DNA of 6,082 nt, taken from CAG-826 sp964546565. Lineage in GTDB: Bacteria > Bacillota_I > Bacilli_A > RFN20 > CAG-826. Below the pieces are notes generated by a model, which was not told where the DNA came from, did no database searches, and saw only the letters and a list, made by a program, of their open reading frames with translations. Positions 1 through 6,036 of this stretch are shown here, in pieces. Each line of letters starts with the position of its first letter. Within the stretch, counting starts at the first letter, position 1. The stretch lies in NCBI GenBank assembly GCA_964546565.1, contig CAZJKC010000068.1, positions 1-6,082 of the forward strand. Direction: 5' to 3'. A program made the translations under genes and the position numbers.

Positions 1-1364
1 CGTTTCTTTTTTAAATCATCTAATTCTTTTTCAATTTCTTTTTTCTTATCTTTTGTAGAATCACTTTCATCACCTTTTAAAGATGCACTTTCAATTTCTA
101 ATTGCATAATCTTTCTTTCAAGTTCATCTAAATCAGTTGGTAAAGAGTCAATTTGAATACGTTTGGAAGCACAAGCTTCGTCCACTAAATCAATGGCTTT
201 ATCAGGTAAGAAACGATCGGAAATATATCTTGAAGATAATGTTGTCGCACTTATTAAAGCTTCATCAAGAATTTTCACGCCATGATGAATTTCAAAGCGT
301 TCTTTTAAGCCTCGTAAGATAGCAATCGTATCTTCAATGGTCGGTTCTAAGACCATAACCTTTTGCATACGACGCTCTAAAGCGGCATCTTTTTCAATGT
401 TTTTTCGATATTCATCAAGAGTCGTTGCGCCAATTAAATGTAATTCACCACGGGCTAGCATGGGCTTTAGCATATTGGCAGCGTCCATAGACCCTTCCGT
501 TTTTCCTGCTCCGACTAAAGTATGGATTTCATCAATAAAAAGAATAACCTTTCCATTAGCGGAATTTACTTCTTTTAAGACAGCTTTAAGTCTTTCTTCG
601 AATTCACCACGGTATTTAGCACCCGCAATTAAACTTCCCATATCTAATTCAATTATAGTCTTATCTTTTAAAGTAAAGGGAACATCGCCTTTTGCAATAC
701 GCCACGCTAGGCCCTCAACAACGGCCGTTTTACCAACACCTGGTTCACCTATCAATACCGGATTATTTTTCGTTTTACGTGATAAGATTTCCATAACACG
801 CCGAATCTCATTATCACGACCAATAACCGGATCAAGTTTCCCACTTTTAACATCTTTGATTAAATCACGACCATATTTACTTAATGCTTCATAATTAGCA
901 TCATCATTTTCATTTTTCACAACTTCGTCACCTCTCATTTCCATAATCACTTTTTCAAAAAGTTCTTTTTTAAAGTTTACAATTTTTAATAAATTAATGA
1001 CTAAACTATGTTTGTTTGAAAAAATAGCAAGAATCAAATGCTCATTAGCTAGATAATCATCGCCAAAGTTTTTTTGTATTTTGAAAGCGTCATCTAGCAA
1101 CGATTGGACATCACGTGAAATAGTTGGATTGGTTGTATTAGATGAAGTGGGGATTTTTGTAATTGCCTTATTAATACATTGATTCACTTCATTAATATCA
1201 ACATGACATTTCGATAAAATCGATTTGAACATTCCGTTTTCGTGATCTATTAAAGCAGAGATCATGTGAGGAACATCTATTTCACTATGATGATTGTCCT
1301 GAGCTTTTTGATAACTTAATTCAATAATTTCGCGAACAATAAGTGTCATTTTCTCGATATTCAT
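1..1364 (-). CDS. clpB: ATP-dependent disaggregase ClpB, N-terminal 454 residues (3' end outside window)
   Basis: ClpB is a cytosolic hexameric AAA+ chaperone that works with DnaK/DnaJ/GrpE to pull proteins out of aggregates. The reading frame is open from the ATG at 1364 to the window edge, giving 454 of the usual 860 or so residues. A Clp N-terminal repeat domain occupies about residues 1-145. The first AAA+ module follows, with Walker A GEPGVGKT at 206-213, pore-loop KYRGEF with Tyr251, Walker B ILFIDE ending at Glu279, and tandem arginine fingers Arg331-Arg332. These positions coincide with E. coli ClpB numbering, so the N-terminus is full length and the start is sound. The sequence breaks off in the charged coiled-coil M domain (LEKELDDL-like, from about 410), which separates ClpB from ClpC and ClpA. 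The second AAA+ module is not visible. An AAGGAGGG ribosome binding site at 1374-1381 lies 9 bases before the ATG. Regulation appears to be by HrcA through the upstream CIRCE. The residue after the arginine fingers is Met where Phe is usual. Confidence 0.97.
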   Translation of the reverse strand, partial: MNIEKMTLIVREIIELSYQKAQDNHHSEIDVPHMISALIDHENGMFKSILSKCHVDINEVNQCINKAITKIPTSSNTTNPTISRDVQSLLDDAFKIQKNFGDDYLANEHLILAIFSNKHSLVINLLKIVNFKKELFEKVIMEMRGDEVVKNENDDANYEALSKYGRDLIKDVKSGKLDPVIGRDNEIRRVMEILSRKTKNNPVLIGEPGVGKTAVVEGLAWRIAKGDVPFTLKDKTIIELDMGSLIAGAKYRGEFEERLKAVLKEVNSANGKVILFIDEIHTLVGAGKTEGSMDAANMLKPMLARGELHLIGATTLDEYRKNIEKDAALERRMQKVMVLEPTIEDTIAILRGLKERFEIHHGVKILDEALISATTLSSRYISDRFLPDKAIDLVDEACASKRIQIDSLPTDLDELERKIMQLEIESASLKGDESDSTKDKKKEIEKELDDLKKK

Positions 1365-1389
1365 ATTTTTAATCCCTCCTTGCACCATT

Positions 1390-1417
1390 ATTATAGAACA
1401 CATTTTAGCACTGTCAA
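1390..1417 (-). promoter_or_regulatory. sigma-A promoter of clpB
   Basis: On the minus strand a perfect -35 box TTGACA (1412-1417) and a perfect -10 box TATAAT (1390-1395) are separated by 16 bp. The expected transcription start, about 7 bases downstream, is near 1383. That leaves a leader of roughly 20 nt, with the AAGGAGGG ribosome binding site (1374-1381) almost at the RNA 5' end. The promoter is intrinsically strong, so its output must depend on repression through the overlapping CIRCE. The spacer behind it (1432-1543) is very AT-rich and holds no gene that I can support. Confidence 0.9.
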
Positions 1418-1431
1418 GCATAGAGTGCTAA
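1405..1431. promoter_or_regulatory. CIRCE operator (HrcA binding site)
   Basis: The plus strand reads TTAGCACTG, nine spacer bases, then GAGTGCTAA. This is the CIRCE inverted repeat TTAGCACTC-N9-GAGTGCTAA with 17 of 18 arm bases matching and the canonical spacer length. CIRCE is the binding site of the heat-shock repressor HrcA, whose activity depends on GroEL. The operator overlaps the -35 box of clpB and extends upstream of it, so HrcA would block RNA polymerase. It lies upstream of the predicted transcription start and is therefore not part of the mRNA. I saw no CtsR heptad repeat (GGTCAAA type) beside it, so HrcA is the only repressor this sequence supports. Confidence 0.95.
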
Positions 1432-1543
1432 TTTCTATTATTTTATGTTTTTTTTATAAATTTATTCTATCTTTTGTATTATTCTTTATTAAATTACAAT
1501 AAAAAACTTAATTAGAAATGTTGTTATTCAGCAATATAAACAC

Positions 1544-1577
1544 AAAAAAAGATGCTACAACTTTACGATGTAACACC
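1544..1577 (-). terminator. intrinsic terminator of the ileS-lspA-rluD operon
   Basis: As minus-strand RNA, GGUGUUACA (1577-1569) pairs with UGUAGCAUC (1559-1551) along all nine positions, two of them G-U, around a 9-nt loop. Seven U residues follow (1550-1544). It begins 17 bases after the rluD-family stop codon and ends well before the clpB promoter, so it separates the operon from the heat-shock unit. The two G-U pairs become A-C mismatches on the opposite strand, which makes it a one-way terminator. Confidence 0.88.
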
Positions 1578-1594
1578 TTTAAAAACCATATTAT

Positions 1595-2509
1595 CTAATT
1601 TGATAATTTATTAAGCACTTCTTGAAAATCGTTAGGAAGAGGTGCAGTAAAGACCATTTCTTGATGTGTTCGTGGATGAATCAAGGTTAGACGATATGCA
1701 TGAAGCAATTGTCCGTTATTAAACAATAAATTTTTCTTTTTCCCATATAATGGGTCACCTTCTAAGGGATGACCTATATAATGCATATGTACACGAATTT
1801 GATGCGTTCTTCCGGTAGTTAAACGCAGTGAGATAAAAGTATATTGATTAAAGCGTTGTTCAACATGAAAATACGTTGTAGCGGATTTTCCATTTTTAGT
1901 ATCGACCGCCATCTTCAACCGATCATAAGGATCTCTTCCAATCGGAGCAATGATTTTACCATCGTCTTCTTTAATAACTCCTTTACATAACGCATAATAT
2001 TCGCGATGCATCGTTTTATTTTGTAATTGCTCAGCAATAAAGCGATGAGCATAATCATTTTTACAAACGACAAGGAGTCCGGATGTATCTTTATCAATAC
2101 GATGAACAATACCTGGTCTTTCCACCCCATTAATTCCACTTAAATCATGACAATAACCTAATAAAGCATTAACTAAAGTTCCTTCGTGATGACCGTTACC
2201 AGGATGAACGACCATTCCTCGAGGCTTATTGATAACAAGAATATCTTCATCTTCATAAACAATGTCTAAAGGAATATCCTCTTTTTGTAAATATGAAGAC
2301 TCTATTTCCGGTTCTTCATATGTAATAACATCATTTGTTTTTAATCGATATGAGGGCTTTTGGACATGCCCATTAACCATGATTAAACTCTTTTTAAAAA
2401 GTGATAACAAATGGTTACGAGATTCATTACTCATCTTTGCTAAATAGCGATCCAAACGTTCCCCTTGATTTAAAGCATCAACTATGTAGCTATTCACTTT
2501 GCTTTCCAT
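1595..2509 (-). CDS. rluD: RluD-family 23S rRNA pseudouridine synthase (B. subtilis YlyB type)
   Basis: Enzymes of this family convert specific uridines in large-subunit rRNA to pseudouridine during ribosome assembly in the cytosol. From the ATG at 2509 the protein has 304 residues, the usual length. An S4-like RNA-binding domain (about 15-65, with RLDRYLA and VNGHVQKP) precedes the catalytic domain. That domain carries VINKPRGMVVHPG (about 93-105), the signature HRIDKDTSG with catalytic Asp139 (the same position as in E. coli RluD), and GRTHQIRVHM (about 233-242). The exact target uridines cannot be read from the sequence. The start overlaps the end of lspA by 20 bp, so translation is probably coupled. 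A TTG at 2545 gives a longer frame but adds 12 residues coded inside lspA that match no family feature. A GTG at 2497 is a credible alternative start. The last codon before TAG is Asn, and a terminator follows. Confidence 0.93.
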   Translation of the reverse strand: MESKVNSYIVDALNQGERLDRYLAKMSNESRNHLLSLFKKSLIMVNGHVQKPSYRLKTNDVITYEEPEIESSYLQKEDIPLDIVYEDEDILVINKPRGMVVHPGNGHHEGTLVNALLGYCHDLSGINGVERPGIVHRIDKDTSGLLVVCKNDYAHRFIAEQLQNKTMHREYYALCKGVIKEDDGKIIAPIGRDPYDRLKMAVDTKNGKSATTYFHVEQRFNQYTFISLRLTTGRTHQIRVHMHYIGHPLEGDPLYGKKKNLLFNNGQLLHAYRLTLIHPRTHQEMVFTAPLPNDFQEVLNKLSN

Positions 2510-3026
2510 TTTCTTTTGTTCCCATTTCTTCAACAAATAAAACAATAATTAAGATAATGACACCTACTACTAAACACATATCCGCGACATTAAAAACCGG
2601 AAAGTCATAAGAATTAAAGAGGCGAAAGGCTAGAAAATCAATAACCCCTTTTTGATAATAAATTGTGCCAGGTACAAGTTGTAAAGTACGATCAATCATA
2701 TTTCCGGCCGCGCCAGCAATAATTAACATCAAAGCAATTCGTGTCCAAAAAGGTAACTTCTGATATTTTTTTGCTAAATAAAATGATATAGCGGCAGTAC
2801 AAACAATCGATAATATTGCTAAAATAGCGGGATAATCTTCAAACAAAGACCATGCTGCTCCTGTATTGCGTTCTAAGCGTAAAGAAAAGAAATTAGGAAT
2901 GACTGTGATATTAACATTACTATAGTAACACGCTAATTTAGTCCCTAAATCTATCAATATTAAAAGAGGAATCAGCCATATAAATGACTTAAAAAACCAC
3001 TTTAAAGCTGGCTTAATCTTCGTCAT
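2490..3026 (-). CDS. lspA: lipoprotein signal peptidase (signal peptidase II)
   Basis: LspA is an integral membrane aspartyl protease that cleaves the signal peptide of prolipoproteins just before the lipid-modified cysteine. It acts after Lgt and is the target of globomycin. The 178 residues form four hydrophobic segments at about 15-35, 66-85, 96-112 and 145-166. Conserved landmarks are Asp26 with Lys30 in the first helix, NTGAAWS at 54-60, GNMIDR at 108-113, GVIDF with Asp130, and FNVADM with Asp149. Asp130 and Asp149 are 19 residues apart, the spacing of the catalytic pair Asp124/Asp143 in Pseudomonas aeruginosa LspA. The ATG overlaps the 3' end of ileS by 14 bp and has a strong ribosome binding site inside ileS. 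Its 3' end overlaps the rluD-family gene. The C-terminal tail after the last helix is short and charged. Linkage to ileS is common in bacteria and implies co-transcription under the T-box. Confidence 0.97.
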   Translation of the reverse strand: MTKIKPALKWFFKSFIWLIPLLILIDLGTKLACYYSNVNITVIPNFFSLRLERNTGAAWSLFEDYPAILAILSIVCTAAISFYLAKKYQKLPFWTRIALMLIIAGAAGNMIDRTLQLVPGTIYYQKGVIDFLAFRLFNSYDFPVFNVADMCLVVGVIILIIVLFVEEMGTKENGKQSE

Positions 3027-5748
3027 GATGGTCCTCCTTTATAGCGTGATAACAGCGGTGACAGACATGTACATCATCAACTTCAATTAACTGGTCAACA
3101 TAATTCCAACAACGATCGCAACGATGACCATTATGTTTAATAACTTCCACACTTCCGTCTTCTAATGAATCATCAAGAACGATTTCACTTACAACGAAAA
3201 GACGGGCTAATTCATCTTTGGTTAACTTTTCTAACGATTCTTTTAGTTTTTGATTAGTAACTTTAGCCTTAACCATCGCTTCTTGAGCAGAGCCAATAAT
3301 ACCTTGGGCACGTGCTTGTTCAAGACCTTTTAAGACTTCAGCACGGAACGCTAATAAAGCTTGATAATCAGCATATATATCATCAGCAAATTCATGAGAA
3401 ACCACTGGATAATCAAGTAATTGCGCATATTCACCTTCATGATTTAAATCATTTTTAAAGACTTCTTCCATTGTAAATGGTAAAATAGGTGTCCATAAAC
3501 GAAGTAAGTTATCTAAGCAAATATCAATAACCGTTTGTACTTGTTTTCTTCTTAATGAATTTTTAGCTTCACAATATAAAATATCTTTACATAAATCAAG
3601 ATAGAATGATGATAAATCCGCACTCATAAAGGTCGCTAAAGCCGTTGTTGCACCAGCAAAATCATAATCTTCCATAGCTTCAATAACGGTATTTTTTACT
3701 CTTTCTAAACTTGATAAGACTAAAGTATCAACATACTCTAATTGCTCTTGACGATCCGTTTTCCGATTAAAGTCATGTAAGTTACCAAGCATAAATTTGA
3801 AGGTATTTCTAATCTTACGATATGATTCGGAAACTTTTTTGACCATATCTTCACCAAATTTAACATCCGATTGATAATCGACACTTGCCGACCATAAACG
3901 AAGAATATCCGCTCCATACATTGAAGCCATTTTCATAGGATCAACGCCATTCCCTTTTGATTTAGACATTTTTTCGCCAAGAGAATCTTGAATAAAACCA
4001 TGACTAACTACTTGTTGATAAGGGGCATATCCTAAAACGGCAGTGGAAATTATCAAACTAGAATTAAACCATCCCCGATATTGATCACTACCTTCAAGAT
4101 ATAAATCTACCGGAGTTTGATATCCTCTATTTTTAATAACGGCAATCGATGAAGAACCGGAATCAAACCAAACATCCATGATATCTGTTTCTTTACTAAA
4201 TTCATCATGTGGTGAATGTTCATTATGATAATTAGCCGGTAATAATTCCTTAGCTGATTTTTCAAACCAAATATTGGAGCCATGTTGTTCAAATAATTGC
4301 GCAATATGTTCAAATACTTCTTTTTCAATAATTGGAGTCCCATCTTCATTATAAATAATAGGAATTGGTACACCCCACGCTCTTTGACGAGATATACACC
4401 AATCGCCACGGTCTTTAATCATATTATGAATACGAATTTTACCCCATGAAGGTGTCCATTTAACTTTATCTATTTCATCAAGTAATTGTTGTCTAATCGG
4501 ATCGATAGAGCAAAACCATTGCGGTGTAGCCCTAAAAATAAGTGGTTTATTCGTTCTCCAATCATGAGGATAACTATGCGTTATTATCGTATCTTTTAAT
4601 AAAGCTCCACATTCAGTAAGTTTTTCTAAAACGACCGCGTTAGCGGATTCATAAAACAAACCTTTCAAATCGGGTCCCGCTTCTTCAGTCATATATCCTT
4701 TGCTATCTACTGGACATAATGGTTTAAGATGGTAAAGAGTTCCGACTTTAAAGTCATCTTCACCATGACCAGGAGCGGTATGAACACAACCTGTACCAGC
4801 ATCGGCAGTAACATGATTACCTAAAATAACAACGGATTCACGGTCATATAATGGGTGTTTTGTTAAAACATATTCAAGTTCTTGACCTTTAACTTCTTTT
4901 AATAAATCACATTTTTCAAAGCCAATTTCTTGTTGAATTCTATCTTTTAGTTCTTTTAAGAATAAGAACTTGCCTTTTTCAGTTTCATAGACACCATAAT
5001 CAAATAAGGGATTAACCGAAATAGCTAAGTTAGCAGGCATTGTCCAAGGTGTCGTCGTCCAAATTATAATAGAGGTATCATTATCAATGACTCCTTTACC
5101 ATCCACAACCTTAAAGGCAACATATATCGCATGACTTTTAACATCGGCATATTCTATTTCTGCTTCCGCTAAAGCAGATTCACTAGAAGGTGACCAATAA
5201 ACCGGTTTAAGACCTTTAAAAATAAGGCCTTTAAGAGCCATATCCGCAAATACGCGAATTTGAGAAGCTTCAAAATCATGTTGTAAAGTCATATACCGAT
5301 GTTCAAAATCGGCTAAAACACCAATTCGTTTAACTTGTCCCATTTGTAAAGCAACTTGTTGATGGGCAAAAGCTTCACAGTGTTGACGGAAGTCAACTAT
5401 AGATGTCGTTTTACGATTGATACCCTTCTTGGTAATCACGTTTTCTATTGGTAAACCATGAGTATCCCATCCCGGAATAAAAGGAGTATAGTATCCTCTC
5501 ATGCTTTTATAGCGAACAATAAAATCTTTTAATAAATGATTGAGCATATGTCCGCAATGCATGTTCCCGTTTGCGTATGGTGGACCATCATGAAGAATAT
5601 ATTCTTTGTTTCCTTTATTCTTCATCAACATTTTTTGATATAATCCATCTTTTTCCCATTGTTCAACCCATTTTGGTTCTTTTTGAGGAAGATTTCCTCG
5701 CATTTCAAATGCTGTTTGCGGCATTAAAAGAGTCTTTTTAAGTTCCAT
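3013..5748 (-). CDS. ileS: isoleucyl-tRNA synthetase (bacterial type, with editing domain and C-terminal zinc finger)
   Basis: This class I enzyme charges tRNA-Ile with isoleucine using ATP and hydrolyses misformed valyl products. The 911-residue protein is full length for the bacterial form (B. subtilis IleS is about 920). GPPYANG leads into the HIGH-type motif, here HCGH, at 64-67. The CP1 editing domain (about 190-400) holds TTTPWTMPAN (231-240) and the GTGCVHTAPGHGEDDF segment with Asp332. CISRQRAWGVPIP (451-463) and LEGSDQYRGWF (551-561) belong to the returning Rossmann fold, and KMSKS is at 593-597. An anticodon-binding helical domain follows. The C-terminus carries a zinc-finger cysteine set Cys878, Cys881, Cys896 and Cys899 (CDRCW, CHRC), then an acidic tail. 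These features mark the IleRS1 type rather than the mupirocin-resistant IleRS2 type. The ATG at 5748 has an AAAGGAGA site 7 bases upstream (5756-5763) and lies just after a T-box terminator. It is the first gene of the operon. Confidence 0.98.
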   Translation of the reverse strand: MELKKTLLMPQTAFEMRGNLPQKEPKWVEQWEKDGLYQKMLMKNKGNKEYILHDGPPYANGNMHCGHMLNHLLKDFIVRYKSMRGYYTPFIPGWDTHGLPIENVITKKGINRKTTSIVDFRQHCEAFAHQQVALQMGQVKRIGVLADFEHRYMTLQHDFEASQIRVFADMALKGLIFKGLKPVYWSPSSESALAEAEIEYADVKSHAIYVAFKVVDGKGVIDNDTSIIIWTTTPWTMPANLAISVNPLFDYGVYETEKGKFLFLKELKDRIQQEIGFEKCDLLKEVKGQELEYVLTKHPLYDRESVVILGNHVTADAGTGCVHTAPGHGEDDFKVGTLYHLKPLCPVDSKGYMTEEAGPDLKGLFYESANAVVLEKLTECGALLKDTIITHSYPHDWRTNKPLIFRATPQWFCSIDPIRQQLLDEIDKVKWTPSWGKIRIHNMIKDRGDWCISRQRAWGVPIPIIYNEDGTPIIEKEVFEHIAQLFEQHGSNIWFEKSAKELLPANYHNEHSPHDEFSKETDIMDVWFDSGSSSIAVIKNRGYQTPVDLYLEGSDQYRGWFNSSLIISTAVLGYAPYQQVVSHGFIQDSLGEKMSKSKGNGVDPMKMASMYGADILRLWSASVDYQSDVKFGEDMVKKVSESYRKIRNTFKFMLGNLHDFNRKTDRQEQLEYVDTLVLSSLERVKNTVIEAMEDYDFAGATTALATFMSADLSSFYLDLCKDILYCEAKNSLRRKQVQTVIDICLDNLLRLWTPILPFTMEEVFKNDLNHEGEYAQLLDYPVVSHEFADDIYADYQALLAFRAEVLKGLEQARAQGIIGSAQEAMVKAKVTNQKLKESLEKLTKDELARLFVVSEIVLDDSLEDGSVEVIKHNGHRCDRCWNYVDQLIEVDDVHVCHRCYHAIKEDHHDED
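3033..3040 (-). promoter_or_regulatory. ribosome binding site of lspA, inside the end of ileS
   Basis: AAAGGAGG lies 6 bases before the lspA ATG at 3026 and is read as Lys-Glu-Asp codons in the acidic tail of the synthetase. It settles the lspA start and shows that ribosomes can reload there even though the genes overlap by 14 bp. Confidence 0.9.
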
Positions 5749-5770
5749 AATCTTATCTCCTTTTTTTCAT

Positions 5771-5795
5771 AAAAAAAACGTCCATCTAAGGACGC
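5771..5795 (-). terminator. regulated terminator of the ileS T-box
   Basis: GCGUCC (5795-5790) pairs with GGACGU (5783-5778) around a 6-nt loop and runs straight into a U tract down to 5771. With charged tRNA-Ile this hairpin should form and stop transcription 22 bases before the ileS ATG. Confidence 0.93.
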
Positions 5796-5818
5796 ATATA
5801 AGCGCGGTACCACCTTAG
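5786..5818 (-). promoter_or_regulatory. T-box antiterminator
   Basis: CUAAGG (5818-5813) pairs perfectly with CCUUAG (5791-5786). The 7-nt bulge UGGUACC follows on the 5' side, then GCG pairs with CGU around the loop CUUAUAUG. This is the canonical antiterminator, whose UGGN bulge pairs with the free acceptor end of uncharged tRNA. Its 3' strand reuses the CGUCC needed for the terminator stem, so the two structures exclude each other. Confidence 0.93.
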
Positions 5819-5907
5819 TTCTAGATTAATTCTAGCCCCTTAATTATAAATCTTACAGGTTTATTCCGGGTTATCTTACTTTATGTTCAGATAACCAGCT
5901 CCGAAGT

Positions 5908-5910
5908 GAT
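5908..5910 (-). promoter_or_regulatory. T-box specifier codon AUC (isoleucine)
   Basis: In minus-strand RNA the 3' side of the specifier internal loop reads U-AUC-A, lying between the 10-bp upper helix and the CUUC strand of the lower helix. AUC pairs with the GAU anticodon of tRNA-Ile, and the purine directly after it is typical of T-boxes. The codon agrees with the downstream gene product. Confidence 0.9.
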
Positions 5911-6007
5911 AATAACATTCTATTAACAATAGCCTTTCACCATTCGCTATCTCGCTTTTTGATAAGGGAGAATGTTATCTTGTCTTCATCTTGGCTTTTA
6001 TGTGCTT

Positions 6008-6036
6008 ATTATGACATGACTTGAGGCGAAAATCAA
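6008..6036 (-). promoter_or_regulatory. sigma-A promoter of the ileS operon
   Basis: TTGATT (6036-6031) and CATAAT (6013-6008) are 17 bp apart on the minus strand. A TGT directly before the -10 gives an extended -10 element, which compensates for the weaker -35. Transcription should start near 6002-6001, just before the 5' strand of Stem I, exactly where a T-box leader should begin. Upstream of it, 6037-6082 is AT-rich with stops in all three minus frames, so at most it holds the end of a neighbouring gene. Confidence 0.8.

Larger units (their letters stand above)
5771..6002 (-). promoter_or_regulatory. isoleucine T-box riboswitch leader of ileS
   Basis: The leader RNA binds tRNA-Ile and lets transcription continue into ileS only when the tRNA is uncharged. 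Stem I runs from about 5995 to 5895. Its parts are a lower helix with a GA (kink-turn) motif (AUGA against GGAGC), the helix GAAG/CUUC, and a 5-by-5 specifier loop. Above these are a 10-bp perfect helix (5978-5969 with 5921-5912) and a distal hairpin AUAGC/GCUAU (5950-5946 with 5933-5929) capped by a GAAUGGUG-containing loop. An 8-bp hairpin in the Stem II position (5896-5869) and a CUAGA/UCUAG hairpin in the Stem III position (5835-5821) follow. The T-box AAGGTGGTACCGCG (5816-5803) and the terminator close the leader. The UGGU in the bulge fits a tRNA ending in ACCA, as expected for tRNA-Ile with discriminator A. Confidence 0.96.

Noticed and set aside
137..322. A 61-codon open frame on the plus strand.
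   Set aside because: It is antisense to the conserved C-terminal part of the ClpB first AAA+ module, and its product resembles nothing I recognise.
337..894. A 185-codon open frame on the plus strand.
   Set aside because: It lies entirely opposite clpB, whose Walker A and B, pore-loop and arginine-finger codons occupy the same bases. It has no family motif and is explained as an antisense shadow.
1365..1450. A possible CtsR operator beside CIRCE, as in some Bacillota clpB promoters.
   Set aside because: No GGTCAAA-type heptad, single or tandem, is present on either strand.
1432..1543. The AT-rich spacer between the operon terminator and CIRCE, considered as a small RNA, small gene or second promoter.
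   Set aside because: It shows no stable hairpin, no ribosome binding site with an open frame, and no paired -35 and -10 better than chance in such AT-rich sequence.
2262..2610. Two overlapping plus-strand open frames opposite the rluD-family gene and lspA.
   Set aside because: Both are antisense to well-conserved coding sequence, show no family motif, and overlap each other in different frames.
4107..4409. A 100-codon minus-strand open frame inside ileS.
   Set aside because: It is an out-of-frame reading of the ileS catalytic region, with composition typical of a frame-shifted AT-rich gene.
5753..5770. A five-codon open frame (ATG, Lys-Lys-Arg-Arg, TAA) between the T-box terminator and ileS, spanning the ileS ribosome binding site.
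   Set aside because: It has no convincing ribosome binding site, since only the terminator U tract precedes it. Its codons are simply the A-rich tract plus the AGGAGA site.
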